Below, piece by piece: positions 1-7,193 of a stretch of 64,000 bases of DNA. The stretch covers positions 62,001-126,000 of the forward strand of contig NZ_FORR01000008.1 in assembly GCF_900114055.1 (NCBI RefSeq), in the 5' to 3' direction. The notes beneath the pieces were generated by a model, which made no database searches, was not told the DNA's origin, and saw only the letters and a list, made by a program, of their open reading frames with translations. Position 1 is the stretch's first letter, and each line of letters starts with the position of its first letter. The stretch comes from Thermoflavimicrobium dichotomicum. Lineage in GTDB: Bacteria; Bacillota; Bacilli; Thermoactinomycetales; Thermoactinomycetaceae. The translations under genes were made by a program, and so were the position numbers.

Positions 1-246
1 ATTATTCAGGTAAGTCGTATGAAGGATGGGCGCAGGAGGATGTTGGCTATATCTGAATTGATTCGACAAGAGGATGGAACCATTCAAGTAAAAGACATTT
101 TTCGATTTGTACAAACAGGAATTACTGACGAAGAAGGTGTACAGGGCGATTTTATAAGGACAGAGTATGTACCCAAATGTTTAAATCGCTTAAAAGCGTA
201 TGGAGAGGATGTAACCTCTTTGATGAGGAGAGGAAATCAATGCTAG
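1..246 (+). CDS. CpaF/TadA-type secretion ATPase, C-terminal end (partial)
   Basis: This is the last 81 residues of a gene that begins before the window; the frame is open from base 1. The residues QVSRMKDGRRRM and the stretch EDGTIQVKDIFRF match the tail of CpaF/TadA ATPases, the hexameric motors that power Tad/Flp pilus assembly at the cytoplasmic face of the membrane. The Walker motifs would lie upstream and cannot be seen. The call leans on the next genes, which encode TadB- and TadC-like membrane proteins and pilins. The stop codon overlaps the next start in an ATGCTAG arrangement, which implies translational coupling. Confidence 0.75.
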   Translation: MIQVSRMKDGRRRMLAISELIRQEDGTIQVKDIFRFVQTGITDEEGVQGDFIRTEYVPKCLNRLKAYGEDVTSLMRRGNQC

Positions 247-1163
247 GCGCTTTGTGTGCAGCTGGAGCTATGTTTTTTCTGGCTTCTTTTCTGTATTTTA
301 TATGGTTGGGACAAGTGGAGAAAAAACAAATAGAAAGGCGACTACGAAGATCCGATTGCGCAACTTTGACAACAAGTTGGTCGGGGAAGCTTGCCGATTT
401 TTTGGATGGAATGATCTGGGCCAAGCGGCTGGCACCACAGCTAAAACAGGCACAACTTTCACTTCGACCGGCTGAGTATGGAGCTATTTTAATACTATTG
501 GGATTGGGAATTTGCTTTTTGTTCTCCATCGGTTTTCAATTGCCAGTTGGCTTGGGGGTATTTCTTGCTGGCGTAATGGTTCCTTTTGTCTCCAGGATTT
601 ATCTTCGTTCACGTAAAAAAGCCATGATTCAAAAAGTAAACAATCAGCTGGCAGAAGTTTGTCGTTTATTAAGCAGTGCAGTTCAGGCTGGTTTATCAAT
701 TCCACAAGGCTTGGAGTTTGCAGCGATGGAAATAGATCCTCCGTTACGAAATGAACTGATCGGGGTTGTTTATCAACTTAGGTGTGGGAGGGACTTGGAG
801 AGTGCATGCCGTCACTTGTTAAGGGTTTTACATAGTAAAGATATGGAATTATTTGTACATGCGATCTTAATGCAATGGAAAACAGGGGGAGAGGCCACTC
901 AAGTGTTTGGTGCGATGGCTAGCATGATGGAAGAAAGGAAAAGGATTCAACAATCCATTGCTGCAACCGTTGCTCAAGCCAGATATTCTGCTTATCTGCT
1001 TCCTGTGATCTCTTTAGTTATCCTGTTATTTCTGAGTCAGATGATTGAGCATTTCAGGGATTTTGTCACTTCTTTGTTTGGAATTTCTGTACTCTCGATT
1101 TTCTGCCTTATGCAGGGCTTGGGCATTTATCTCATTAGAAGGATATCCAATATTAAAGTATAA
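240..1163 (+). CDS. TadB-like type II/IV secretion F-domain membrane protein
   Basis: The 307-residue integral membrane protein has an N-terminal helix (about 1-24), a helix pair near residues 80-118, a cytoplasmic segment carrying the T2SSF-like four-helix region (about 130-245) and two C-terminal helices. This is the layout of TadB, the inner-membrane platform on which the CpaF ATPase acts. A longer frame opens at 177, but it would overlap the ATPase gene by 70 bases. The ATG at 240 has an AGGAGAGG ribosome site just upstream and overlaps the ATPase stop by only seven bases, so I chose it. It lies in the Tad operon directly before the TadC-like gene. Assignment to TadB rather than TadC is by gene order. 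Confidence 0.8.
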   Translation: MLGALCAAGAMFFLASFLYFIWLGQVEKKQIERRLRRSDCATLTTSWSGKLADFLDGMIWAKRLAPQLKQAQLSLRPAEYGAILILLGLGICFLFSIGFQLPVGLGVFLAGVMVPFVSRIYLRSRKKAMIQKVNNQLAEVCRLLSSAVQAGLSIPQGLEFAAMEIDPPLRNELIGVVYQLRCGRDLESACRHLLRVLHSKDMELFVHAILMQWKTGGEATQVFGAMASMMEERKRIQQSIAATVAQARYSAYLLPVISLVILLFLSQMIEHFRDFVTSLFGISVLSIFCLMQGLGIYLIRRISNIKV

Positions 1164-1177
1164 AAGGTAGATGGATC

Positions 1178-2080
1178 ATGTTTTTGGTTTTGGTATTAGC
1201 AAGTTGGTGCTGTTTCCTTTATTCTGTTATTTGTTTCTTTGCTTTTTTCAGACAGCGGGAAAAGTATTGGCAGCGACTCGATCAGCTCATTCCGCATAAT
1301 GAATGCCAGAATCGAAGAAAAGAGTATATCTATTTTTTTATTCAACTGTTGGATAAACTTTCTAATTATGGGCAAAAAATGAAAGTATTAAACAATGAAA
1401 TGGAATGGGAAAGGGATCTGTTACAATCAGGCTATCCTTATCAATTAAGCGTAAAGAGATTGCATGGAGCCAGATTGTTAGGAGGATTTACAGGTTGTTT
1501 CATTGGTTTGGTTTATTTCCTCCTGGGAGGTCCATTGGATGCATTTGTTGTTGTTTTTCTCCCTGTTTTGGGCTTGCAGACTCCGATTTGGTTCATTCGA
1601 CTTTCTGCCAGGCAAAGACAACGGCAGATCTATGATGAGTTGCCTAATTTTTTTGACTTGATCAGCATGATGTTACAAGCTGGAATCAGTTTGGAGAATG
1701 CTTTTCAGTTTTATATGGATACCAGAAATAATCCCTTAAGTGAGGAATTGGCCCGTGTGCAACAGGAAATTCAATTAGGAATGCAAAGAGAGGTTGCCTA
1801 TCGCTCTTTACTAAAGCGCGTAAGTATAGAGGAGTTTCAAACATTTATTCAGACATTGATTCACATTTACCGCTTGGGTACTCCACTTGCTGGAACCCTT
1901 ACGAAACACGCAGAAGAATTAAGGCGCTTGCGACTAGAAAGAGCAAAGGAACTGGCAGGGAAAGCCTCCCCTAAAATTTCGTTGGTGAGTGCTTTGATTA
2001 TGGGACCATCGATTATGTTTTTAATGTTTAGTGCATTGGTATACAGCCATTTTATTGCTGAAAATGTTTTTAGAAAATAG
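1178..2080 (+). CDS. TadC-like type II/IV secretion F-domain membrane protein
   Basis: The 300-residue protein is a paralogue of the preceding TadB-like protein. It has an N-terminal helix (1-24), a helix pair around residues 98-140, a cytoplasmic T2SSF domain (about 155-275) and a final helix near 265-290. The segment PNFFDLISMMLQAGISLENA is typical of the T2SSF fold, in which a Leu/Gln-rich helix precedes a Gly-rich turn. With TadB it would form the inner-membrane platform of the Tad/Flp secretion machine. The gene follows tadB by 14 bases and precedes the pilin by 26 bases, so all are probably one transcript. The family call is firm; the exact subunit name is by context. Confidence 0.8.
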   Translation: MFLVLVLASWCCFLYSVICFFAFFRQREKYWQRLDQLIPHNECQNRRKEYIYFFIQLLDKLSNYGQKMKVLNNEMEWERDLLQSGYPYQLSVKRLHGARLLGGFTGCFIGLVYFLLGGPLDAFVVVFLPVLGLQTPIWFIRLSARQRQRQIYDELPNFFDLISMMLQAGISLENAFQFYMDTRNNPLSEELARVQQEIQLGMQREVAYRSLLKRVSIEEFQTFIQTLIHIYRLGTPLAGTLTKHAEELRRLRLERAKELAGKASPKISLVSALIMGPSIMFLMFSALVYSHFIAENVFRK

Positions 2081-2106
2081 ATCATGAATGAAAGGAAGAA
2101 GAATCA

Positions 2107-2316
2107 ATGTGGAAAAAAGTTTTTGCAGGATTTAAGCGGATTTTATGTAGAAAAAAAGGTTCTCCCACACTTGAATATGTAGTGATTATCGCTGTTGGTG
2201 CTGCTTTTGCGAGTCTATTGTTATGGGCTTTTAGTGGTGGAGAGCGTAATGCGATTACAACTATACTGCGTGAAAAGGTATTGGAAGTGATTAGTGGAAC
2301 AGTTGTCAAAAAGTAA
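2107..2316 (+). CDS. Flp-like pilin (class III-type prepilin)
   Basis: This 69-residue protein has a short basic leader (residues 1-18, rich in Lys/Arg) followed by GSPTLEYVVIIAVGAAFA, a Gly, then a Glu at position +5 and a hydrophobic helix. That is the signature of prepilins cleaved after Gly by a prepilin peptidase, as in Flp pilins. The small size fits the major pilus subunit of Tad systems. It sits directly after the TadC-like gene with a GGAAG ribosome site. No prepilin peptidase (TadV/CpaA) gene is visible in the window; it may lie upstream or elsewhere. A DUF4244-like actinobacterial-style pilin is the nearest alternative label. Confidence 0.75.
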   Translation: MWKKVFAGFKRILCRKKGSPTLEYVVIIAVGAAFASLLLWAFSGGERNAITTILREKVLEVISGTVVKK

Positions 2317-2432
2317 ATAGATCTGAATGAAAAGGAAAGTTGTCTTTGATGGGTTGTGAGATTCAGAGTATAACAGAAACCGTATTCAACCCTTTGAGAG
2401 AACATTCTTATCTGAAAAAGGAGGATTTCATT

Positions 2433-2759
2433 TTGAATAGAACAAAAATGGGTCTAATGGCAGTAGTGGTTTTCCTTGTATTTATCAGTACTTCTTCAAG
2501 ATCTTTGTCCATTCCAACCATTGAATCTGTCAATCTTACGATTGAAACCCTAAAAAAACGAGTAAACAAGTTTTCTGGCAAAGATCTTGAGTTACTGAAG
2601 CAAAAGCAAGGAGTCTTGAAATTACCAAACAAATGGTATGAAAAAGAAATAAAGCAGTTCATTTCTCCTTTAAATAAAGAGAGTCGTGAAAGTAGAAGTA
2701 ATAATCTGGAGAAGATGTGGCAAAAAGATGAAGAGTCTATCAAAGCCAACCGTTTATAG
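2433..2759 (+). CDS. Small exported protein of the Tad locus, unknown function
   Basis: I do not recognise this 108-residue protein. A longer frame opens at 2340, but the TTG at 2433 lies seven bases after a near-perfect AAAGGAGG ribosome site and starts a classical signal sequence (basic MNRTK, then a hydrophobic stretch, residues 6-22). I therefore take 2433 as the start. The mature part is a charged, probably helical segment rich in Lys, Glu and Leu with no Cys. The gene lies between the pilin and the TadG-like gene and overlaps the latter by 32 bases, so it is probably part of the pilus operon and may be an assembly factor or extracytoplasmic accessory. That role is inference. Confidence 0.55.
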   Translation: MNRTKMGLMAVVVFLVFISTSSRSLSIPTIESVNLTIETLKKRVNKFSGKDLELLKQKQGVLKLPNKWYEKEIKQFISPLNKESRESRSNNLEKMWQKDEESIKANRL

Positions 2760-3282
2760 GATGATCGGAAAAAGAGTGGCATTTCGTCAAAAAGGAAGCA
2801 TAACGATGATTTGGATGACAGGTTTACCTGTTTTTATGATTTTGTTTCTTTTTTTGACCACACTCATTTGGGTTTGGAGTACCTATTATTCGATTCAATT
2901 GGCTGCTGATGCTGCGAGTGTAGCTTTAACCAATCAAATGGATCTTTGTGTGAAAGGGGAAGTACAACGAATCAGGCAGCAATCATGGGGATGGATGGAA
3001 GATCCGATTGGAACACCAGAAAAAAAGAATGAGTTAATCCAAAGGGTCATTGAGCATCAACAGGATCAACTAAAATCGATTGTTCATACATACATGAGAA
3101 AAAACCAAGTGAGCCCGCATGGGCAAATAACTTTCTTTTACAACCAGCGAATCAAGGTAACCGTGCACCAAAGGTTGAATATCCCTTTTTTGCGGAAAGA
3201 AGTTGAAATCTATGGTAGTGGTACAGGGCCGTCTCATGATTATATGGCGTGGCTCATTTCTCCCATTGTTATTTCCTATTAG
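2728..3282 (+). CDS. TadG/TadE-like Flp pilus pseudopilin
   Basis: The 184-residue product (from the ATG at 2728) has a basic N-terminus, then KGSITMIWMTGLP leading into a hydrophobic helix (about residues 18-42) and the segment QLAADAASVALTNQMD. The Ala-rich AADAA pattern after a single N-terminal helix is the hallmark of the Flp-pilus-assembly TadE/G-like family. Such minor pseudopilins are thought to help pilus assembly or anchoring. A longer reading starts at 2686, but a GGAGAA site favours 2728; an ATG at 2761 is also possible. The C-terminal half is soluble and polar, with no vWA motif visible, so it is shorter than typical TadG. A repeat element begins 16 bases after the stop. Confidence 0.65.
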   Translation: MKSLSKPTVYRMIGKRVAFRQKGSITMIWMTGLPVFMILFLFLTTLIWVWSTYYSIQLAADAASVALTNQMDLCVKGEVQRIRQQSWGWMEDPIGTPEKKNELIQRVIEHQQDQLKSIVHTYMRKNQVSPHGQITFFYNQRIKVTVHQRLNIPFLRKEVEIYGSGTGPSHDYMAWLISPIVISY

Positions 3283-3298
3283 GGTTGATTTTATATCC

Positions 3299-3495
3299 TT
3301 GCGAGCGAGAAAATCTCTTGGCTTCAGCTATGGGGATGAGAGCGAGCGTCAAACTAGGCTGAAAATCGAAAATCAAGCAGTGGGTTTAGTTTGAAAAATA
3401 TTTTTTTCACCGCTGGACTGGCGGGTTGAGCTTGATCAGTAGAAGGGATTATCCAAGAATCCTCTGCGTTTACGTATGGAAAGTGGTGTATCAAT
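3299..3495 (+). mobile_element. IS200/IS605-type solo right end / omega-RNA-like remnant, copy A
   Basis: About 197 bases of non-coding sequence that recur at 38237-38441. Shared blocks are GCGAGCGAGAAAA, a hairpin (3314-3336), GTCAAACTAGGCTGAAAA, CACCGCTGGACTGGCGGGTT, AGAAGGGATTA and CAAGAATCC, then a terminal hairpin with a TTTA loop (about 3461-3482) and TCAAT. This layout resembles the non-coding 3' portion of IS200/IS605 elements, which gives rise to the omega RNA used by TnpB. No tnpA or tnpB frame is present. The copy lies between two Tad genes. The match to the IS family is by recalled pattern, not by a search. It differs from copy B by scattered changes and by four extra bases before TCAAT. 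Confidence 0.6.
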
Positions 3496-3553
3496 CCGCT
3501 GTGAATGGATTGATGGAAATAGTGAGAGGCAGAAGGAGTGGAGAAATGGTTGG

Positions 3554-3931
3554 ATGAAGTTTTTTAGGAAACCAGGAGGTATAAAGTGGTATAGAGGAGC
3601 GGTGACCGTGGAATTTATTATGATTCTTGGTTTGGTGGTGCTCTTATGTATGCTTGTTTGGGAACTGGTGTTAATTGGAGTGGCAGTGCTGGATACAAAG
3701 GTTTTGGTTCGGGATAGCGCGAACATGGCTGCTGGCCATCCAGAACTGAAACAGGTAGAAAAGAGGACACGTTCTGCTTTCGGATTGTTTTCAAACTATC
3801 AAATTCAAAGTTTTTCTATCAAGATAAAACATGGACAAGCAGTTGCTACTGCTCAAGTCAAGATTCAGATGGTACTGCCTCGTTTTTCTATTTTTTATAC
3901 TGAGACAGCAGTAGCTCCTGTGATGAAGTAG
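3554..3931 (+). CDS. TadE-like pseudopilin
   Basis: The 125-residue protein starts at ATG 3554, ten bases after a GGAG site. The open frame runs back to 3476, but that part lies in the preceding repeat element. Its N-terminus RGAVTVEFIMILG leads into a hydrophobic helix (about 16-40) followed by AVLDTKVLVRDSANMAAG. A Glu at position 5 after the putative cleavage site, and the residues after the helix, are typical of TadE. It aligns by eye along its length with the first half of the next protein (VTVEF/MTLEY, VLDT/MMDT, SFSIKI/SFLIKI), so the two genes are paralogues. It probably encodes a minor pilin of the Tad system. Confidence 0.7.
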   Translation: MKFFRKPGGIKWYRGAVTVEFIMILGLVVLLCMLVWELVLIGVAVLDTKVLVRDSANMAAGHPELKQVEKRTRSAFGLFSNYQIQSFSIKIKHGQAVATAQVKIQMVLPRFSIFYTETAVAPVMK

Positions 3932-3949
3932 AATTGAGGTTGGTAAATC

Positions 3950-4813
3950 ATGAGCCAACGACATTCATGGCTTCAACGAATTCAAAGACATCAAAAAGGA
4001 ACGATGACACTTGAGTATATTGTGGCATTGCCCATGTTTTTTTTATTAGGATTGGTACTCTGGCAATTCGTTATTGCAGGATTGGCGATGATGGATACTC
4101 ATTCAGCACTTCGCGGTGCCATGCAAGTTTTTGTCACAACGAAAAGTAGCGACAGAGCCAAAAAACAAGCGATGCGTTCATTTGGTCAGCAGAAACCATA
4201 TCGACTCCAATCATTTTTGATCAAAATCCGTGGTAACGAAGTATTGGCAGTGGCTACAACAGAAATTCCTATTTTTTTTGCCCGTATGAAACCACTTATT
4301 TATAAAAAGGAATTGCGTTCACCTTTTCTTCAGGATTATACTGGAATTCCATCCAGCGAGCTTGTATATTTACAAGCTCCTTATTCCTCTCATTTATCTG
4401 AAAATGGGATTTTTCGCTCTCCAGTGAAGGTTTGGCAAATGACTTCAGCTTATGGTGTACGTCGCAATCCGTTTACTGGCAGGATCATGGAGATGCATGC
4501 TGGAATAGATTTGGCTGGACCTGTGGGTACGCCTATTTATGCAGCAGGAGATGGGTTAGTACTTGCTGCAGGACCAGTACGTGGTTTTGGGAATTGGATC
4601 GTGATTGCACATGGAAATGGTTTAGTCACCATTTATGGTCATATGTACAAAGATCAAATATACGTAAAGCCTGGTGATTATGTGAAGAGTGGACAACATA
4701 TTGCCGGAATTGGAAATGCAGGACGATCAACAGGTGCCCATTTGCATTTTGAGGTTCGTGCAGGAGGGATAGGAGGAACTTCTCTCAATCCTCTTCGTTT
4801 TATTGCTAGATAA
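3950..4813 (+). CDS. TadE-like pseudopilin fused to an M23 (LytM) zinc peptidase
   Basis: The 287-residue protein has two parts. Residues 1-120 are a TadE-like module: basic leader, KGTMTLEYIVALP, one hydrophobic helix (about 22-47), then the same post-helix pattern as the preceding TadE-like protein. Residues 160-285 are a complete M23 peptidase domain: HAGID gives zinc ligands H183 and D187, and AHLHFE gives H264 and H266. M23 enzymes cut peptidoglycan cross-links, so this one would be a pseudopilin-anchored wall hydrolase acting outside the membrane. A plausible job is local wall opening for pilus passage. The catalytic residues are intact. It is the last gene of the pilus operon. I know of no standard Tad component with this architecture. 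Confidence 0.8.
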   Translation: MSQRHSWLQRIQRHQKGTMTLEYIVALPMFFLLGLVLWQFVIAGLAMMDTHSALRGAMQVFVTTKSSDRAKKQAMRSFGQQKPYRLQSFLIKIRGNEVLAVATTEIPIFFARMKPLIYKKELRSPFLQDYTGIPSSELVYLQAPYSSHLSENGIFRSPVKVWQMTSAYGVRRNPFTGRIMEMHAGIDLAGPVGTPIYAAGDGLVLAAGPVRGFGNWIVIAHGNGLVTIYGHMYKDQIYVKPGDYVKSGQHIAGIGNAGRSTGAHLHFEVRAGGIGGTSLNPLRFIAR

Positions 4814-4991
4814 TAAATGAGATATCAAGTGGTAAGTGGATCATTTTTGACTGACTGAATTTAGTTCCAAAGGATTTTGTTTGATATCGGTGAAGTGGCA
4901 GTTATACAATATGCCTCATATGATATAAGCATATTCAATCATGATTCAAAGGATTTATCCATCTTTGTAATGAATATGTAAGAAAAACATA

Positions 4992-5019
4992 TTGTTTTCG
5001 TCATATTGTCGTGTACAAT
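4992..5019 (+). promoter_or_regulatory. Candidate sigma-A promoter
   Basis: TTGTTT and TACAAT are separated by 16 bases. It would drive the very short frame at 5051 and, beyond it, the lipoprotein deacetylase gene at 5249. The rest of the 435-base interval from 4814 to 5248 shows no other gene. Confidence 0.45.
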
Positions 5020-5050
5020 GTACATTGAATGCAATTTTGGAGGATACGGA

Positions 5051-5107
5051 ATGAAAAGTTATCCAAAAATCTCCATATTAAAAAACATCCGGCTTTTGGC
5101 TATTTGA
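5051..5107 (+). CDS. Possible 18-residue leader peptide
   Basis: A short frame (MKSYPKISILKNIRLLAI) starts seven bases after a strong GGAGG ribosome site and about 30 bases after a candidate promoter. It ends 141 bases before the deacetylase gene. The good ribosome site is the only reason to list it. The peptide is basic and hydrophobic. It may be a leader peptide, a small membrane-active peptide, or chance. No attenuator hairpin is clear downstream, although ATTTTTTTAGC-like T-rich sequence occurs near 5150. Confidence 0.25.
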   Translation: MKSYPKISILKNIRLLAI

Positions 5108-5248
5108 GAGCGATTGGATAAGCGGATTCTCTTGCGATTCATCTGAAACGTTTTTTTAGCAGATTTTTAGGGGAAGGTATTCAAATGCGATCCATGTGAG
5201 TGAGTAGAATTTTATGAATTCCAAATATTGGGATAAGAGAGAAAAGAG

Positions 5249-6103
5249 ATGGTGAATCGAATGGGTAAATGGGCGCAAGTCGGGGTGGTTCTGTGTTCAA
5301 CCAGTTTGATATTGGCGAGTTGCAACTGGTTGGAATCATCGGAAAATCAAGAACAGAAAAAAGTAAATGCCAAGGCCATTTCAACTCAAACCCAAAAACA
5401 GCAACAGTTTGCAACAGGTAAGGCTGAACGGAAACAAGGGCCTATTACCAAAGAAGAAAAAATACAGCTGGGAAAACTGGAAAAGGATCATGTCATTTAT
5501 CACGGTCCAAAAGATCAGAGGGTCGTAGCACTTACATTTGATGATGGACCGCATCCTAAATATACACAGAAGATATTGGATATTTTGCACAAAGAAAATG
5601 TGAAAGCAACGTTCTTTTTGATTGGCAAAAATGTCCAATACTATCCGGAATTGGTTGAAAAAGAAATAAAGGAAGGGCATGTAGTTGCCAGTCATTCTTG
5701 GGCACATCGATTTTTTTCCAATATGGGGATGGAGAATGCAAAAGAGGATTTGGAAAAAACAAGAGCTGAAATCAAAAAAGCGACAAAGAAAAATGTACTA
5801 TTGTTTCGACCACCGTATGGAGCCATTAAAGGAATGGAAGAAGAGGTTAAAAAAGCGGGTTTTGTGGTGATCAATTGGGATGTGGATACAAATGATTGGC
5901 GTCCGGGCCGAACGCCCCAACAAATCCTGCAAGTGATTAAAAAACAAGTTCAACCTGGAAGTATTATTTTGCAGCATGATGGCGGTGGAAATCGGACAGC
6001 CACTGTCCAAGCATTGCCGAAAGTGATTAAATATCTAAAAGAGCAGGGATATCGTTTTGTCACCGTCGATGAATTGTTAGGAATCCGTCCTTATACCAAT
6101 TAG
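5249..6103 (+). CDS. Lipoprotein polysaccharide deacetylase (NodB domain, CE4)
   Basis: The 284-residue protein starts with a lipoprotein signal peptide ending in LASC, so it should be anchored outside the membrane by a lipidated Cys near residue 25. After a Gln/Lys-rich linker (about 30-75) comes a full NodB domain: TFDDGPH (residues 96-102), with the two Asp for base and metal; SHSWAH, with metal ligands H149 and H153; RPPYG; the NWDVDTNDW region; and LQHDG near the end. CE4 enzymes remove acetyl groups from N-acetylglucosamine or N-acetylmuramic acid in peptidoglycan. The exact substrate cannot be read from the sequence. All catalytic motifs are intact. The gene appears to stand alone. Confidence 0.85.
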   Translation: MVNRMGKWAQVGVVLCSTSLILASCNWLESSENQEQKKVNAKAISTQTQKQQQFATGKAERKQGPITKEEKIQLGKLEKDHVIYHGPKDQRVVALTFDDGPHPKYTQKILDILHKENVKATFFLIGKNVQYYPELVEKEIKEGHVVASHSWAHRFFSNMGMENAKEDLEKTRAEIKKATKKNVLLFRPPYGAIKGMEEEVKKAGFVVINWDVDTNDWRPGRTPQQILQVIKKQVQPGSIILQHDGGGNRTATVQALPKVIKYLKEQGYRFVTVDELLGIRPYTN

Positions 6104-6245
6104 CCATATATTTTTGAATGCCTGTTTTTTCTTTTAGATGGATTTTTATGGTTAATCATGTTTGTGATTTTAGCTAGGAATGGGGATAGCTGAAAAAAAT
6201 AGAAATTTATATAATAAAAATAAACGTTGCTTGATGAGGTGCATT

Positions 6246-7157
6246 ATGAATAAGCGGAAGCAATATTATATTGTTATTCTTTTTTTCTTAATGTTATCAG
6301 TTGCCCTTCCCTTAGCATTTTATCAGCCTTTTCAGTCTGCACCGAAAGCGAAAGCAAATAAAAAAATAAAAATTCCCAAGGGGGATAATGTTGTTGTTTA
6401 TTTTTCTCCCCATGCAGATGATGAAGTACTGACGTATTCTGTATCCATTTTGAACGACCTGAATAAAGGAAAAAAAGTGTATTTGGTTTTAATTTCAGAT
6501 GGAGATCGTTCTTTTGCCCGTGAAATAGTCAACGGTATGATTGACTATGAATCCTTGCATTTTGAAAAGGCAGGCCAAAAAGTATACTGTCGAATACACC
6601 ACACCTATCATGATCCGAAAAAGGAAAAATATAAAGATGGCTGGTTAAGCCGGTTTGATATTGGGCAAGCTCGGATTCGTGAGTTTTATAAAGCTGCTGA
6701 AACATTGGGAATACCAAAAGAACAGGTAGAAGTATTTACATTGAAAAACGATCAATATACAGATGTAGAGGTGCGAGCGATTTTCCAATTGTATATGGAT
6801 CGTTTCCCGGATGCTGAATTTAAAACCATGTCTAAACTGGACAAGCATCCGGATCATGCAAAGTTAGGAAAAGTATTGGAAGAACTATATTTGGAAAAGA
6901 AAATTAAAAAGCCAACTTTCTTCTTGTCTGTGTACATGGATCGGTTTTCGAAAGAAATGATACCTGGGCGGCGAGTTCGTTTAGAAAACCCGGCTGATCG
7001 CCAAAAACTGGTTCAGGCTTTAAATGTTTATAAGACGTGGCGGCCACGTGAGGGCTGGTATGCACTTGGATTGCACAGTGTACCGGAACAATTTGATAGA
7101 ATGGCCAAAAATCCATATGCGACCATTGATACAACGAGCGGAAAAGTTGTTAAATGA
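6246..7157 (+). CDS. Membrane-anchored PIG-L family deacetylase
   Basis: From the ATG at 6246 (AGGTG ribosome site) the product is 303 residues. A longer frame from 6180 has no ribosome site. An N-terminal hydrophobic segment (about 8-27) acts as signal or anchor. The PIG-L/LmbE motif appears as PHADDE at residues 55-60, with Ala in place of the usual Pro, and the second metal site as HPDH at 201-204. The family hydrolyses N-acetyl groups on glucosamine-containing substrates using zinc. The substrate here is unknown. It follows the NodB lipoprotein by about 140 bases, so both may act on cell-wall or surface glycans. It ends facing the UMF1 transporter gene. Confidence 0.75.
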   Translation: MNKRKQYYIVILFFLMLSVALPLAFYQPFQSAPKAKANKKIKIPKGDNVVVYFSPHADDEVLTYSVSILNDLNKGKKVYLVLISDGDRSFAREIVNGMIDYESLHFEKAGQKVYCRIHHTYHDPKKEKYKDGWLSRFDIGQARIREFYKAAETLGIPKEQVEVFTLKNDQYTDVEVRAIFQLYMDRFPDAEFKTMSKLDKHPDHAKLGKVLEELYLEKKIKKPTFFLSVYMDRFSKEMIPGRRVRLENPADRQKLVQALNVYKTWRPREGWYALGLHSVPEQFDRMAKNPYATIDTTSGKVVK

Positions 7158-7165
7158 AATTAGTT

Positions 7166-7193
7166 AGCCGAGTGGGAGGTTACTCACTCGGCT
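7166..7193 (+). terminator. Hairpin between convergent genes
   Basis: AGCCGAGTG pairs with CACTCGGCT over a 10-base loop, nine base pairs. It lies just after the PIG-L gene and overlaps the last codons and stop of the convergent transporter gene. The T-run is weak, so it may serve both strands imperfectly. Confidence 0.5.

Noticed and set aside
152-529. 125-residue minus-strand open frame over the TadB-like gene
   Set aside because: It is antisense to a gene with clear family features, and shows no domain of its own.
3476-3553. Upstream extension of the TadE-like gene from ATG 3476
   Set aside because: It lies partly in the mobile-element copy and a better ribosome site serves ATG 3554.
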